DNA from: Coprinus comatus
Lineage: Eukaryota; Basidiomycota; Agaricomycetes; Agaricales; Agaricaceae
Assembly: GCA_034638255.1 (NCBI GenBank)
Contig: JAWPGT010000005.1
Span: 1 to 64,000 of the forward strand
Direction: 5' to 3'
DNA length: 64,000 nucleotides
Made by a program: the position numbers and the translations under genes. The first letter of the stretch is position 1. Each line of letters opens with the position of its first letter. The notes below the pieces were generated by a model. The model had not been told where the DNA came from and ran no database searches. It saw only the letters and a list, made by a program, of their open reading frames with translations. Of this stretch, positions 1 to 9,891 are shown in pieces.

Positions 1-1
1 G

Positions 2-937
2 TCACCTCAACCAGCGAATACATCCTCTTCTGAAGCCCTTGTGGCTTTGGCAAAGGTGTTTCCTAGTTTGTCTCCTGAGCGGTTGGTAGCTCTTGCCAAC
101 CAAGCCTCCTCACCGTCATCCCCCAAGTCCTCTCGTCGACCTCGGATGACTACCTCTGGCCCAACACGGCGCCAAGTCCTCCTTGTTCTTGAGACCTACC
201 AAGACAAGCCCACTGCGTCAATCACCGAAGCTGCAAACCGAGCTTTGGTATCAGCCAAATCAACTGTTCGGGTAGAATCAACGAGCAGAGCATATGACGG
301 CTTTTCAATGGCCACCACCACTGTTGCTTTGCCTAAGGATCTGGAGGTCCTTCAGGCAAGCATGGTCCGTCTTTTTGGAGAAGCGTCCAGCCCATCCTGC
401 CACCTCCCCGCATCCAAGTCTTACCTCAAGATTCTGGATGTCCCTATCACTCTGCATGATATACGCACCACTCCCCAGGACATTGAGGCCGCTGTGAGGA
501 TATGGGACTCTGCAAAGGGTACACGCGCTAAGGGTCTTGTCAACAGAACCCTTCACATCGGCTCTTATACCTGCTACATCCGAGCAGCACGGGCCAACCC
601 AGGGGTTGCTCTCTGCCAGCGTTGCTGGAAGTGGGGCCATCCAACCAATACATGTCGAGCTCAAGCTCTCAAGTGTCCTCGCTGTGGAGGTCCTCACAAG
701 GAAGACCACCATCGTCAATTCTGTGGATCATGTAAGGGGAATGCTAAGGCCACTCCTCCTGTCCTCCCCACTCCTGCCAACGAAGATTGTCCTCATGCTG
801 CTCGTTGTCTCAACTGTAAGGGTGCTCATCACGCCCATGAGCGCAAGTGCTCATTCTGGAAACACCGCTTTGACTCTGCTTGGATTCAACGGCGCTATCA
901 AGAGTCCAGGGACTCTAAATCCGGGGGTAATTTATGA
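2..937 (+). CDS. LINE ORF1 (gag-like, zinc knuckles), 5' partial
   Basis: The frame is open from the first bases of the window, so the true start lies upstream. The product is a nucleic-acid-binding, gag-like protein that would package element RNA. The C-terminal third has three Cys/His clusters in a row: CQRCWKWGHPTNTC near nt 615-660, CPRCGGPHKEDHHRQFC near nt 675-725 and CLNCKGAHHAHERKC near nt 815-855. The N-terminal part is basic and Ser/Pro rich. The stop TGA (935-937) overlaps the ATG of ORF2 (934-936), an arrangement that favours stop-start translation of ORF2. I see no internal stop or frameshift. Confidence 0.85.
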   Translation, partial: SPQPANTSSSEALVALAKVFPSLSPERLVALANQASSPSSPKSSRRPRMTTSGPTRRQVLLVLETYQDKPTASITEAANRALVSAKSTVRVESTSRAYDGFSMATTTVALPKDLEVLQASMVRLFGEASSPSCHLPASKSYLKILDVPITLHDIRTTPQDIEAAVRIWDSAKGTRAKGLVNRTLHIGSYTCYIRAARANPGVALCQRCWKWGHPTNTCRAQALKCPRCGGPHKEDHHRQFCGSCKGNAKATPPVLPTPANEDCPHAARCLNCKGAHHAHERKCSFWKHRFDSAWIQRRYQESRDSKSGGNL

Positions 938-3900
938 TGGACAACCCTAACCAACAAGTAAGGGGGTCTAGGGAGGTTGTTCATGATATCCGCATTATTT
1001 CTTTCAACGTTAACCGCAACTATGGAAACGTTGAATATCTTCTCGAGCATCTTAAGTCTGATTTTGATGTTTTCTTTATCCAAGAACCACCCTGGCGGAC
1101 GGTTCGACAAGCTCCTTCTTCTTCTAATCCTGAGGGGGAAGATGTTATTGGTGCTCCTATTCATCCCGAGTGGCTGTATATGGTGCGCCCCCCAACTGCC
1201 CAGGAGGCAGCTCCACGTGTTATGGCCTATGTCCATAATCGTCTTCAAAGTCTGAGGCCGTCTATGCGACGTGACCTCATTGACCACAGGGACATCCTCA
1301 TTCTCTCTTTGTTCCAGGGAGGTGAGACCATGAACCTGATGAATGTCTACAACGACGACCAGAACTCTGCTATGCGGCTCCTCCAGGCCCAGGCAGATCA
1401 TCTACCTTTCATGTATTTATGGGTGGGGACTTCAATTGCCGATCATCGGTGTGGGATCCTGAATGGAACCAACATCATACTTGGGCGCAAACCATCCTGG
1501 ATTTTGCATCTGACCTCAGCCTGGACCTTTCTCTTCCTCAAGTTCCTGGCCCTACCCACATCCCATTCGCTCAAGGTCTTAACCCCACTGTTATTGACCT
1601 TGTCTTTGTCCCCATACCTCAGAGTCTCAATCTTCGACCAGAGCTCCGGCCCGACCTCCAGGGACCTTCGGATCACATCCCGATGGCCCTGACATTTCCT
1701 GTCAACCCTGTTCGCACTGGGGTCCGACGTAAGGTTCTGCCAAAGAAGTCTGATGAAGAGAAGAACTTTGTCAATACGTCAATGGTGATGATTGGCCTGT
1801 TGAAAGACCGGCCTCTGACTTCCCCTGACCTGGTGGAGGAGCTTGCTTCAGCTATCTCCCGAACCTTCTCCGATGCCTGGGACGCCAGTGCAAAGGAGGT
1901 CTTTATTTCACCTGCTGCCAAGTCGTGGTGGGATGATCAGTGCAGTGAGACGCTTCAAGCCTACAGGGCCAACCGCACTCCAGAGGGTTACTCCTCATTT
2001 CGCAAGGCTGTACGGTCTGCTAAGCGCAAGTTCTTTGACGGCAAGGTCAAGGAAATTGCAACTACCAACAAGCGTCCTTGGGATCTCATGAACTGGGTCC
2101 AGGCTCGCAAACTCCCTGCATGTGAAGCTATTCAGTACAATGGCCACCCGTGTCACGATCTGGACAACCTATGGGATGCTCTCAACGGCACATACAATGC
2201 GGCCTCTGACCGTGCTGTAGATGTCTCTGTTTTGGACGAACTTCCTGATCTCCCTAGTCGGAATTGGCAGTTGTTCTCTGAACAGGAGCTAGAGGATGCA
2301 CTTGACGGGTGTGCTTCTAACTCTTCCCCTGGTCCTGATCATGTTACATGGTCCCATCTCAAGTGCATTGTGGCTGATGATGACTGTCGCAGTGTGCTGA
2401 TCAATCTTGCCAATTCCTGCATGTCAGTGGGATACTGGCCTCGTCACTTCAAGGAGTCTGTCTCTGTGATCATTCCGAAGCCGGGTAAGGCCTCTTATGC
2501 CACTCCCAAATCCTTTCGCCCCATTGTGCTTCTCAACACAGTGGGCAAGCTTATTGAGAAGATGATCTCAACTCGACTCCAGTTTGATTGTGTCAAATGG
2601 GGAGTCTTTCATCCTAATCAGTGTGGCGGCATCATCCAGTGCTCTACTGAAGATGCGGGTATGTACCTCACCCATCTGGTTCGTGCCGGGTGGTCTAAAG
2701 GTCTCAAGACAAGCGTGGTTGCCTTTGACATCGCTCAGTTCTTCCCCTCTCTGAATCACACCATGATCATGGCGATTCTTCACAAGCAAGGATTTGGACC
2801 TCAAGTGGGTGGATTCTTTGCTTCATACCTTGTTGGGAGAGAGACTGCGTACCTCTGGAACTCTTTCCAATCCCAGTTCTTTGAGGCGTCAGTGGGGGTA
2901 GGTCAAGGCTCTGCCTTATCTCCAGTGATGTCTGCTATTTTCATTGCCCCGGTGATGAAGATCTTCGACATTCGTGCACTTGGTCTTGGGTGCACCATGC
3001 TCTCATATGTTGATGATGGTACTATCGTTGCACAAGGCAAGACATGGGATGAGAATATTACTACTCTGCAAGGAGGGTATGGCATCTCCCATGATCTGTT
3101 CACGTCGTTTGGACTTGTTCTGGAACATAACAAGTCTGAAGTATTCCATTTCTCTCGCAAAACTGGTGATGAGAATCCGTCTATTGACCTGGGCTTTGTC
3201 CCCTACACTGGCCTCACTCCTCTCCGTCCCAAGGTATACTGGCGATACCTTGGGTTCTTCTTTGATCGTGCTCTCAACTTCCATGAACACGTTCGTTTCT
3301 ACTCTACCAAGGCTCTATCTACTGTCAAGTCAATGGGGATGCTTGGTAATTCATCTAGGGGTCTTCTCCCACAACAGAAGCATCTTCTCTACCGATCCTG
3401 TGTTATGCCCATTGCAACATATGGCCATCGACTCTGGTTCTTCAATGGCGCCCGGAACAAAGGTGCTGTGAAATCCCTCAACACTATGCAGCGTAAAGCT
3501 GCACTGTGGATCACTGGTGCTTTTCGCACTTCCCCCACTGGTGGGACTGAAGCTCTTGCCGGCCTCATTCCCATTGGACTCCATCTCAAGAAGCTATCTG
3601 AACGTGCAATCTTCCGGCTAGCAACTCTCCATCCTACCCACCCTCTCCGAGCTCTGCTGGATAGGCCATTCTCTGGTGCTGCACCCCCACATCGCCGATC
3701 CATTGCCAACATGACTGAAGCTCAGAAGCGCAAAGTCAAGTCTGCTCTCCTGGAAGCCAACAAGCGGCTCCCAGAACTTGGTGAGGTGTTCAACCCTATG
3801 GTGGATGAAGCTCGCCCTGGATCTCGCTTATTGGACCTGTTCTCTACCCGGATCAAGTTCACAGCATACATCAAACCAAGTGAAGATGCCACTCAGCACC

Positions 3901-4829
3901 TTCACACTTATGTCTCAAGATTGGATGTGTTTCTTGACGACATCCGGGGTGATCCACAGGGTGCCTATGTAGCGGCGGACGCAAGTCTGCCTCTCACAGG
4001 TACTCACCAGGTTATTTCAGCAGCCATGGTATTTCAGGGGGGACGCTGTCTATCTCAGAGACAGGTCGCTGGAAAGGTAACAGCTCCAGGAGGGGAGTTA
4101 TTTGCTATCCGTATGGGCATCCAAAAGGCTTTGGCCTTTCCAGATGTTCGTCGCTTGTTTGTCTTTACTGACTCCATTGCTTCGGCAAGGCGATCAGTAA
4201 GTCCAGTTGCTACCTCAGGTCAGAGCCAGGCATTGGCTGTGATACGTTCTCTAGAAGACTGGTTCACTCGTGTCCCAGGCTCCTCCATCCACTTCATCCA
4301 CGTCCCTTCCAAGGCTCAATGGTTGGTCCACCAGCAAGCTCATCAACTTGCCACCTCCCTTCGCATCCCTATGGGCCGCAATCCACTTTCCTCTCTTGAA
4401 CGACTCTGTCAAGACTGTACTCAACAATGCAAGGATAAATGGACTACCCTATTCCAATCTCCTTCATATCGCGGTCACAACTTCCTTGATCTTGCTGGGG
4501 GCAAGGGTCGTCGCCTCCAGCCGGATTATCTCAAGGGGGGAAGTTGGCTCCCACTTGCGTCTGCATCCCTGTCCCTTTCGACTCGTATGTGCCGCGCCAT
4601 CCTCAACCACGCTCCTATAGGTGACTATCGACGTCGGTTCCATCCAACTCTCTCTGCTGGGTGCCCTTGTGGGCACCAGCTTCAAACTCGTACTCATATC
4701 TTGGCAACATGTAGAGAGTATCATCGACACGGAGGTCTCCCGGTTTCAGCCGAAGGACTTGTGGAATTTCTGACTCGCAATCCTCAAGCATTTGCATTCA
4801 GGCCTGAACATATTGATGGTGTGGGATAA
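934..4829 (+). pseudogene. LINE ORF2: endonuclease, reverse transcriptase, RNase H; one frameshift
   Basis: ORF2 encodes about 1,300 residues once one frame change is allowed for. The N-terminal EEP endonuclease shows FNVNRNYGN, FIQEPPW, GGDFNC and a SDH motif. The reverse transcriptase has FRPIVLLNTVGK, FDIAQFFPS, GVGQGSALSP and the catalytic YVDD at about nt 3007-3018. An RNase H domain follows (ADAS, GGELFAI, FTDS), then a C-terminal CPCG...HILATC motif. The reading frame starting at 934 shifts at about 1419-1420 into the frame of GGDFNC, consistent with loss of one base at TTA|(A)TGGG. With that base the ORF would be open to the TAA at 4827-4829. The lesion lies inside the endonuclease, so this copy probably makes no active ORF2 unless a frameshift occurs. 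Confidence 0.9.
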
Positions 4830-5102
4830 CACGAGTGTGAAGTGGTCTAGGGAGTGCTTCAGTTGTGGAGTTGGAGGGAGGGTTTTTGGGGGGAATGGAG
4901 TGTTTGTTCATTCTGGCGTCCTTTCTTTTTCTTTCTTTTCTTTTCTGCTTCAAAGAGGTGTCTTTTCCTTTCTTCTTCTATCTCTATTTGGTTAGGCGTT
5001 AAACTAATCTCTCTCTCAAGTGTAGCGTGTGGTGCACTTTAATCCAGTTAGCCAGACTGTTTCTGTATGTATGATATTTGTAGGTACTATGTATTTACAT
5101 CT

Positions 5103-5121
5103 GCGACCCCTTCGGGGTCGC
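5103..5121 (+). other. Perfect 8-bp hairpin in the LINE 3' UTR
   Basis: GCGACCCC (5103-5110), a TTC loop and GGGGTCGC (5114-5121) form a perfect stem about 45 bp before the poly(A) tract. A compact 3' stem-loop near the tail is the kind of structure LINE reverse transcriptases use to recognise their own RNA; that role is inference. The rest of 4830-5178 is a T-rich 3' UTR without further coding signs. Confidence 0.7.
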
Positions 5122-5237
5122 TAGCGGACTGTGTACGTGCACCGCGAATATAAATTCTGATGTCAAAAAAAAAAAAAATGATATACTATTCATGGGAAAT
5201 GACTCCGCCCTACTTAAAAAGTTAAAAGGGAAGTGCA

Positions 5238-5532
5238 TGTAAGCGCAGGAATGTAGAGCACAACGGAACGCGTAGATTAACGAAGGAACGAAGGTGATTG
5301 ATTAAGAAATGAGTGAGATACACTGCAGACAATGGTATGAGACTAGAACATGATGTTATACTATAACTACTCACCTGCAGACAATGGTATGAGACTAGAA
5401 GGTCACCAAGTGTCTGCAGGACGCTTCTGCAAGCTGTGACATCACACAGTAACACCACATGATCAGAAAAGCGATCACAAGCTACAACTCCATCAACTAC
5501 TGACATTGGGACTGCCTGGAGCAATCCTGACA
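5238..5532 (-). repeat. Solo LTR (family A, minus orientation), no matching TSD
   Basis: This 295-bp unit is a near-identical reverse copy of 14488-14782 and a relative of 25255-25601 and 26669-27016. In its own orientation it starts TGTCAGGATTGC and ends CCTGCGCTTACA. It contains two copies of a CTAGTCTCATACCATTGTCTGCAG-like segment, the first followed by GTGAGTAG. The flanking pentamers (GTGCA at 5233-5237, CTTTA at 5533-5537) do not match, unlike its three sisters. That suggests a deletion or recombination at this locus. Confidence 0.8.
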
Positions 5533-5856
5533 CTTTAATCATTTCATACTTGCTTTGCATTATATGGCAGCTCCTATTGGTTGTAGTTAGTGTTTCACCT
5601 ATGTGTTTCAACTCCTGTTTAGACTCCTGTTTCATGTATAATTAGTTACATGTAGTTGACACCTGACTCCTTAGTGTCGTAGCATGGACCAGCAGTATTT
5701 AGTATAAGTAGTTTACATTTGCTCCTGTATTCTTCAGTTCTTGAACTACCCAGTTCTCTTTACACTCTGTTCTCTCCAACAGCAAACACTACTATCTACC
5801 ACTTCATGTGTATACTTAAACTATTATGTCTTCATGTATATGCATTGCTTTCAACA
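5533..5856 (+). repeat. Copia-type LTR fragment (family C)
   Basis: This sequence matches the LTR at 15953-16329 and the split LTR at 19665-19877 plus 16938-17112. Shared blocks include the stretch around GCATTATATGGCAGCTCC, the TCGTAGCATGGACC region, a TATA-like AGTATAAGTAG and the terminal CTTTCAACA ending at 5856. Its 5' end has been lost next to the family A LTR. It is useful because it keeps the uninterrupted version (about 5665-5700) of the site into which the hAT element inserted in the other copy. Confidence 0.7.
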
Positions 5857-5927
5857 GTGACAGGGGCATCAGCCACCATCAGTTTTCACAGTGAAGCAGA
5901 GAGAGCAAGATCATTGTTAGTCATAGA

Positions 5928-7773
5928 TCAGAAAGAGATACTGCCTGAAACCCAGTCAATCAATGGATTGTAGTGGGTGAGCCAGTTGTAACCAAGAACC
6001 ATAGCGCATGAAGAGTCAAGCCGAGTCACATAGAAATCAATAGCCATAGATTCACCAGAGGGAAAAGTAATAGGTAAGGACAGAGATTGGGTAATATAAG
6101 AGTTAGAAGAGCCATCAAATAATTGTAATTCAACTGGAGGACAAGAACTAGTAGGTATAGTGAACTCGCAAACAAATTTGGTGTCAATGAAGCAATGAGT
6201 AGAACCACTATCAATAAGAGCAACAATTGGCAATTTGGAACAAGAAGCAAAACAAGGAGCAGAAGAAGATAAAGGAATATGAAGTGAGTCAGGGTTAGAA
6301 AGAGCAGAAGCATTCAAACAAACGAAGGGAATAGCACAGGGAGGAAGAATGCAATCCTTGGTCTGCACACCTGAAGGATTGCAGATCAGTTTCCCAAACT
6401 CTTGGTTTGAGAGGACAAGGTTGTTTCCAAAGTCATAGTAGCAGTAGCTGCCCAAGCCTTGGCTTTCTCCACTTCTGATGCTGCCTTCTTCCAACAAACA
6501 CTAACGCCATGACCAGCAGCACTGCAGAAGAGGCAGAGGTTATTAGCAATCTGACATTGATGTTCTTTGGCAGTGAGCTTGCTGTTAGAATCAAGTTTGT
6601 TGGAGAGGTCGGTTGCAGGTTTAGGAGTACTGGAAGCAGATGTAGTGGCTTTTGGAGCAGGGGTCACTGATTTGGTTTTGTCAGATGACTTGGACTTGGA
6701 AGACAATTGACCCAATGTGGAAGTAGAAGTAGAAGAGTTGGAAGTGGAAGATTGAGTAGTCACAGCGGGAGTATTCAGTGGGTTGTGACTTGCAACACAC
6801 TTCTTTTCACATTGGCATTCCCAGTAGCATTGATCAATACAAATGCAAGTGTCACACATATCGGCAAGAGAGGTTGGTTTGCCCTGGGGTAGTGCATAGA
6901 GAGTGTCTTTGAGTCAGTCAGAAAGACCTTTGTAATAGGTGTGGCAGAGAAGATAGTCAGGGTATTGGAGGACCCTGGCCAAATGGTTGAACTTGACATT
7001 GTAGGTCATGATTGGACCACCTGAAGCCATAGTGAGGTTGTCCAATTCCTCCACAGCTTCAGCGACTAAGTTGGAAGAGCCAAAGTTAGTGGTGAGTTCT
7101 AGGACAAATAGATCCCAGTCAGTGTACCAGGGGACTAACATCCAGTCGTGAGTATTCTTGAGCACAGTTTGAAACCATTGACAGGCAGAACCAGAGAGAT
7201 AGGAGAGAGCAAACCCAACCCAATTGACATTGGAGGCCAGGCTCTGATGATGTTGGAAATATAGACAGTATTGGAAAAGGAATTCTGACAATTTTGCCAG
7301 TTTAGAACCATTGAAGATTGCCGGTTCATGAATGTGAGCACAATCTGATGCCTGAATAGGAGGATTGGGAGCAGGAGTAGCCGAAGCATGGGCCTGGGCA
7401 GTCAAGGCACAACTAAGAGTGCCGAGACCATGCAAGAATGCTTGTAGCTGATCCTCCATGTTATCCCAAACAGGCTGTTGGGCCAAAGGTGGATCGGGAT
7501 TGTTCAGGTGTTTGTCATTATCATCTGCATTATTGTCATCATCATCATCATCACTACTGCTGCTACCATCACCACTGTCAGGTGGGTTTGGGGGGTTTTG
7601 CAGAACTCTGTTAACAGGATCAGCTGGAACACAGGGATTTTTGGGATGATTTTCGGAATCGGAATCCCTTTCATTCTTGTCCATTGGAACTTCAGGATGA
7701 AAACCACTGGGAGGGTTTGGAGTTGGGTTGTTAGCTCAGCAATGACCAAGGTTAAATGCAGGTAGACCTCCAC
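5928..7773 (-). pseudogene. Gypsy gag-zinc knuckle-protease remnant
   Basis: Three overlapping minus-strand frames cover this gene. The gag core (about 7684-6914) contains the retrotransposon gag signature FALSYLSGSACQWF after an Asp-rich low-complexity stretch. The next frame (6859-6386) carries a zinc knuckle [14 protein letters not shown]. The last (6497-5928) is a retroviral-type protease with active site [13 protein letters not shown] and the downstream [14 protein letters not shown] block typical of Gypsy elements. The frames do not join without frameshifts and a stop follows GSISF, so no working polyprotein can be made. I find no reverse transcriptase downstream. Confidence 0.85.
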
Positions 7774-8002
7774 AATGGTGAATATTGGTCACAGAGTTGG
7801 ATCAGGAAAGATTTGGTGAATGATAACCAGAGGGAGTAGGGGTAAGAGGGGAACCAGTATCAAAAATAGACCTAACAGCAGGAGTAGTCTGAACACAAGC
7901 AGGCTCTTCAGCCTGAACACGAGCAGACCAGGAAGGAACAGTAGTAGTAATTCCAGACATAGACACAAGAGAGACAGTACCAGAAGTTGGAGTCTGATAT
8001 AC

Positions 8003-9015
8003 TGTTAAGAACAGGGATTGGAGATGAGCTAGCAACATCAGATTGAGGCTTTGGCTTCAACATATGTGTTGCGCCCTTCTGATACTGTGATTAGCCTCAC
8101 TTGCAAGAGGACCAAATGGTCAGAAAGAATGTCAGGAGGAATTACAGAGGAGAGTAGAGAACAAGAGAAGAGACAAGATTGACTTAGAGTCGGAACAAGA
8201 CAGAGACAGAGGAATGAGTGCAGATACTATGTTGATATCAGACTAAAGAATGTACAGGAGTGACTAGTGATTAAATACATTGTTTACCAATATCGGAATA
8301 TAACATATGTCACATACTGTGCCACTGACCGACCTCCTGACACATCTTCCGACCTTCCAATAGTTCCGACTGTCAACCTTGTTATCAGTCACTGACCTCT
8401 TGGACCTTGTCACTTATTTGCCTGCTACATTCTATTTCCCTTTTTGGTTGGCATTACCTTTTTAGCATGTTGGCCCATTGTTCTGTTATCTTATGTTTTG
8501 ATATGTTATATTCCAACATCAGTAAACAATGTATTTAATTGCTAGCTGCTCATGTACATTCCTTAGTCTGATATCAATATAGTATCCACACTCATTCCTC
8601 TGTCTCTGTCTTGTTCCGACTCTAAGTCAATCTTGTCTCTTCTCTTGTTCTCTACTCTCCTCTGTAATTCCTCCTGACATTCTTTCTGACCATTTGGTCC
8701 TCTTGCAAGTGAGGCTAATCACAGTATCAGAAGGGTGCAACACATATGTTGAAGCCAAAGCCTCAATCCAACATCACTAGCTCATCTCCGATCCCCGTTC
8801 TTAACAACATATCAAAACATAAGATAACAGAAGAACGGGCTGACATACTAAAAAGGATGATGCCAACTGAAAAGGGAAATAGCCGAAAAGGGAAGTTAGA
8901 ATGTAGCAAGCAAATAAGTAAGAAGGTCCAAGAGGTCAGCGACCGATAACAAGGTTGATAGTCAGAACTGTCGGAAGGTGTGTCAGGAGGTCAGTCAGTG
9001 GCATGGTATGTAACA
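8003..9015 (-). repeat. 5' LTR (family B) of the minus-strand Gypsy, interrupted by a second LTR
   Basis: The outer LTR begins TGTTACATACC (minus strand, from 9015) and ends GTTCTTAACA (at 8003). It is split into 8812-9015 and 8003-8302 by an insertion of the same family, with ACATA duplicated. Homology to 16367-16883 runs through both parts. With the insert and one TSD copy removed the LTR is a little over 500 bp, matching its sister. Confidence 0.82.
8308..8806 (+). repeat. Solo LTR (family B) nested head-to-head in the same LTR family
   Basis: A 499-bp unit starts TGTCACATACTG and ends CCGTTCTTAACA, flanked by perfect ACATA duplications at 8303-8307 and 8807-8811. It lies in the opposite orientation to the LTR it entered, which creates a long imperfect palindrome around 8040-8790. 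Any ORF at 8746-8949 is just LTR sequence running into the host LTR. Confidence 0.88.
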
Positions 9016-9521
9016 CATCAACATAAACAATGGCTATTACTAGCTTCCTGTTCTTATTGCAATGAATGTATATGCCAGCATCAGATTTGCATCAACTGAA
9101 GCCTAGGTTTTTCATGGAAGTTGCCATTTCCTTCCACCAGGCCAGTCCAGCTTGTTTAAGGCTGTACAATGCACAATGTAACCTCCAAACCATTCCCTCC
9201 TTACCTGGTTTCTTGATACCTTCAGGTTGTTCCATATAGATTTCTTCATCCAGTTTTCCATAGAGGTATGCAGTTCTCACATTGACAGACTCAATATTCC
9301 AATCCTCTAAAGCTGCAAGGCTGAGAAGGATATGAGCTGACTCATACTGGACCACTGGAGAGAATAACTCATCAAAATCAATACCTTCGACTTGAGAGAA
9401 ACCTTTTGCCATGAGACAAGCACATTTCCAGCCATCTCCTTTGACATTAAACACCCATTGGTTCTTGATGGCCCTTCTTCCTTTTGGAAGTTTAACAAAC
9501 TCAAAGACTGATCACTTTTTC
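9016..9521 (-). pseudogene. Copia reverse transcriptase fragment (RVT_2 type)
   Basis: The minus-strand frame has the Copia RT hallmarks KARLMAKGFSQ-like (CACLMAKGFSQVEGIDFDELFSPV), NVRTAYLYGKLDEEIYMEQPEG and LYSLKQAGLAWW. After a TGA at GFS the sequence continues as CKSDAGIYI...AIVYVD and is cut by the Gypsy LTR inside the catalytic YVDD. Upstream, VFEFVKLPKGRRAIKNQW joins across the solo LTR at 9522. RNase H is absent. Confidence 0.88.
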
Positions 9522-9886
9522 TGTAAGGGGACCTTCCTCACCGACCCTTACACCGACACACCGACTACCGACCGATCCTCCGATGTTCCGACTTCCATCG
9601 GAACACCTCCCGACTCCGCGCTTTCACAACTTGCCCCCTTACGTGACTCGTCCCCCATTGTTCCCATTGTCCATGTTACGACATCCCTCTGGACAATAGC
9701 TAGCGTCTCTGTTTGTATAGTAGTATATATTGTGTGTAGCCTGTGCGAGTGAATCCCCAACTCTTTCTCTTTGGATTCCTCGCTAGGTATGTTGTATCTG
9801 CTCTGTAATATGTTTCAGATCAAATATAACTTTGGATTCCTCGCTAGTTGTCAGGCCGTTCGTCGCCGACGTGAGTCGCCCTTACA
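9522..9886 (+). repeat. Solo LTR (family D, chromovirus), CpG-rich copy
   Basis: A 365-bp LTR starts TGTAAGGGGACC and ends GTCGCCCTTACA with perfect TTTTC duplications at 9517-9521 and 9887-9891. It belongs to the same family as the LTRs of the plus-strand chromovirus (21519-21910, 27800-29721) and 19224-19615, but it keeps C-G at many sites where those copies have T-G or C-A. It is therefore probably the youngest copy. It interrupts the Copia pol between the integrase and RT domains. Confidence 0.92.
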
Positions 9887-9891
9887 TTTTC

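Larger units (their letters stand above)
1..5178 (+). mobile_element. Non-LTR retrotransposon (LINE), 5' truncated by window edge
   Basis: The segment has the LINE layout: a zinc-knuckle ORF1, then a long ORF2 with endonuclease, reverse transcriptase and RNase H domains, a 3' UTR of about 350 bp, and 14 adenines at 5165-5178. The two ORFs overlap by ATGA at 934-937. Only one frame break is visible in almost 4 kb of ORF2 and there is no in-frame stop, so this copy is far less decayed than the LTR elements to its right. The domain order (EEP endonuclease, RT, RNase H, C-terminal Cys/His motif) fits the I/Tad-like LINEs of fungi; the exact clade is my inference. The 5' end and the left target-site copy lie outside the window. 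Confidence 0.93.
5857..9015 (-). mobile_element. Truncated Ty3/Gypsy element: 5' LTR, gag, protease
   Basis: Reading on the minus strand, the 5' LTR (9015 to 8003) is followed by gag (about 7770-6390) and an aspartic protease (about 6310-5928). Everything downstream (RT, RNase H, integrase, 3' LTR) is missing, cut at the Copia-type LTR end at 5856. The element sits exactly in the YVDD codons of the Copia reverse transcriptase: the Copia frame reads VYVD and is interrupted at 9015/9016, where CATCA (9016-9020) is the expected TSD copy. The second TSD copy has gone with the deleted 3' half. Confidence 0.82.

Noticed and set aside
1405..1425. Programmed -1 frameshift in LINE ORF2
   Set aside because: No X-XXY-YYZ slippery heptamer or downstream pseudoknot is apparent; loss of one A before TGGGTGGG explains the break more simply.
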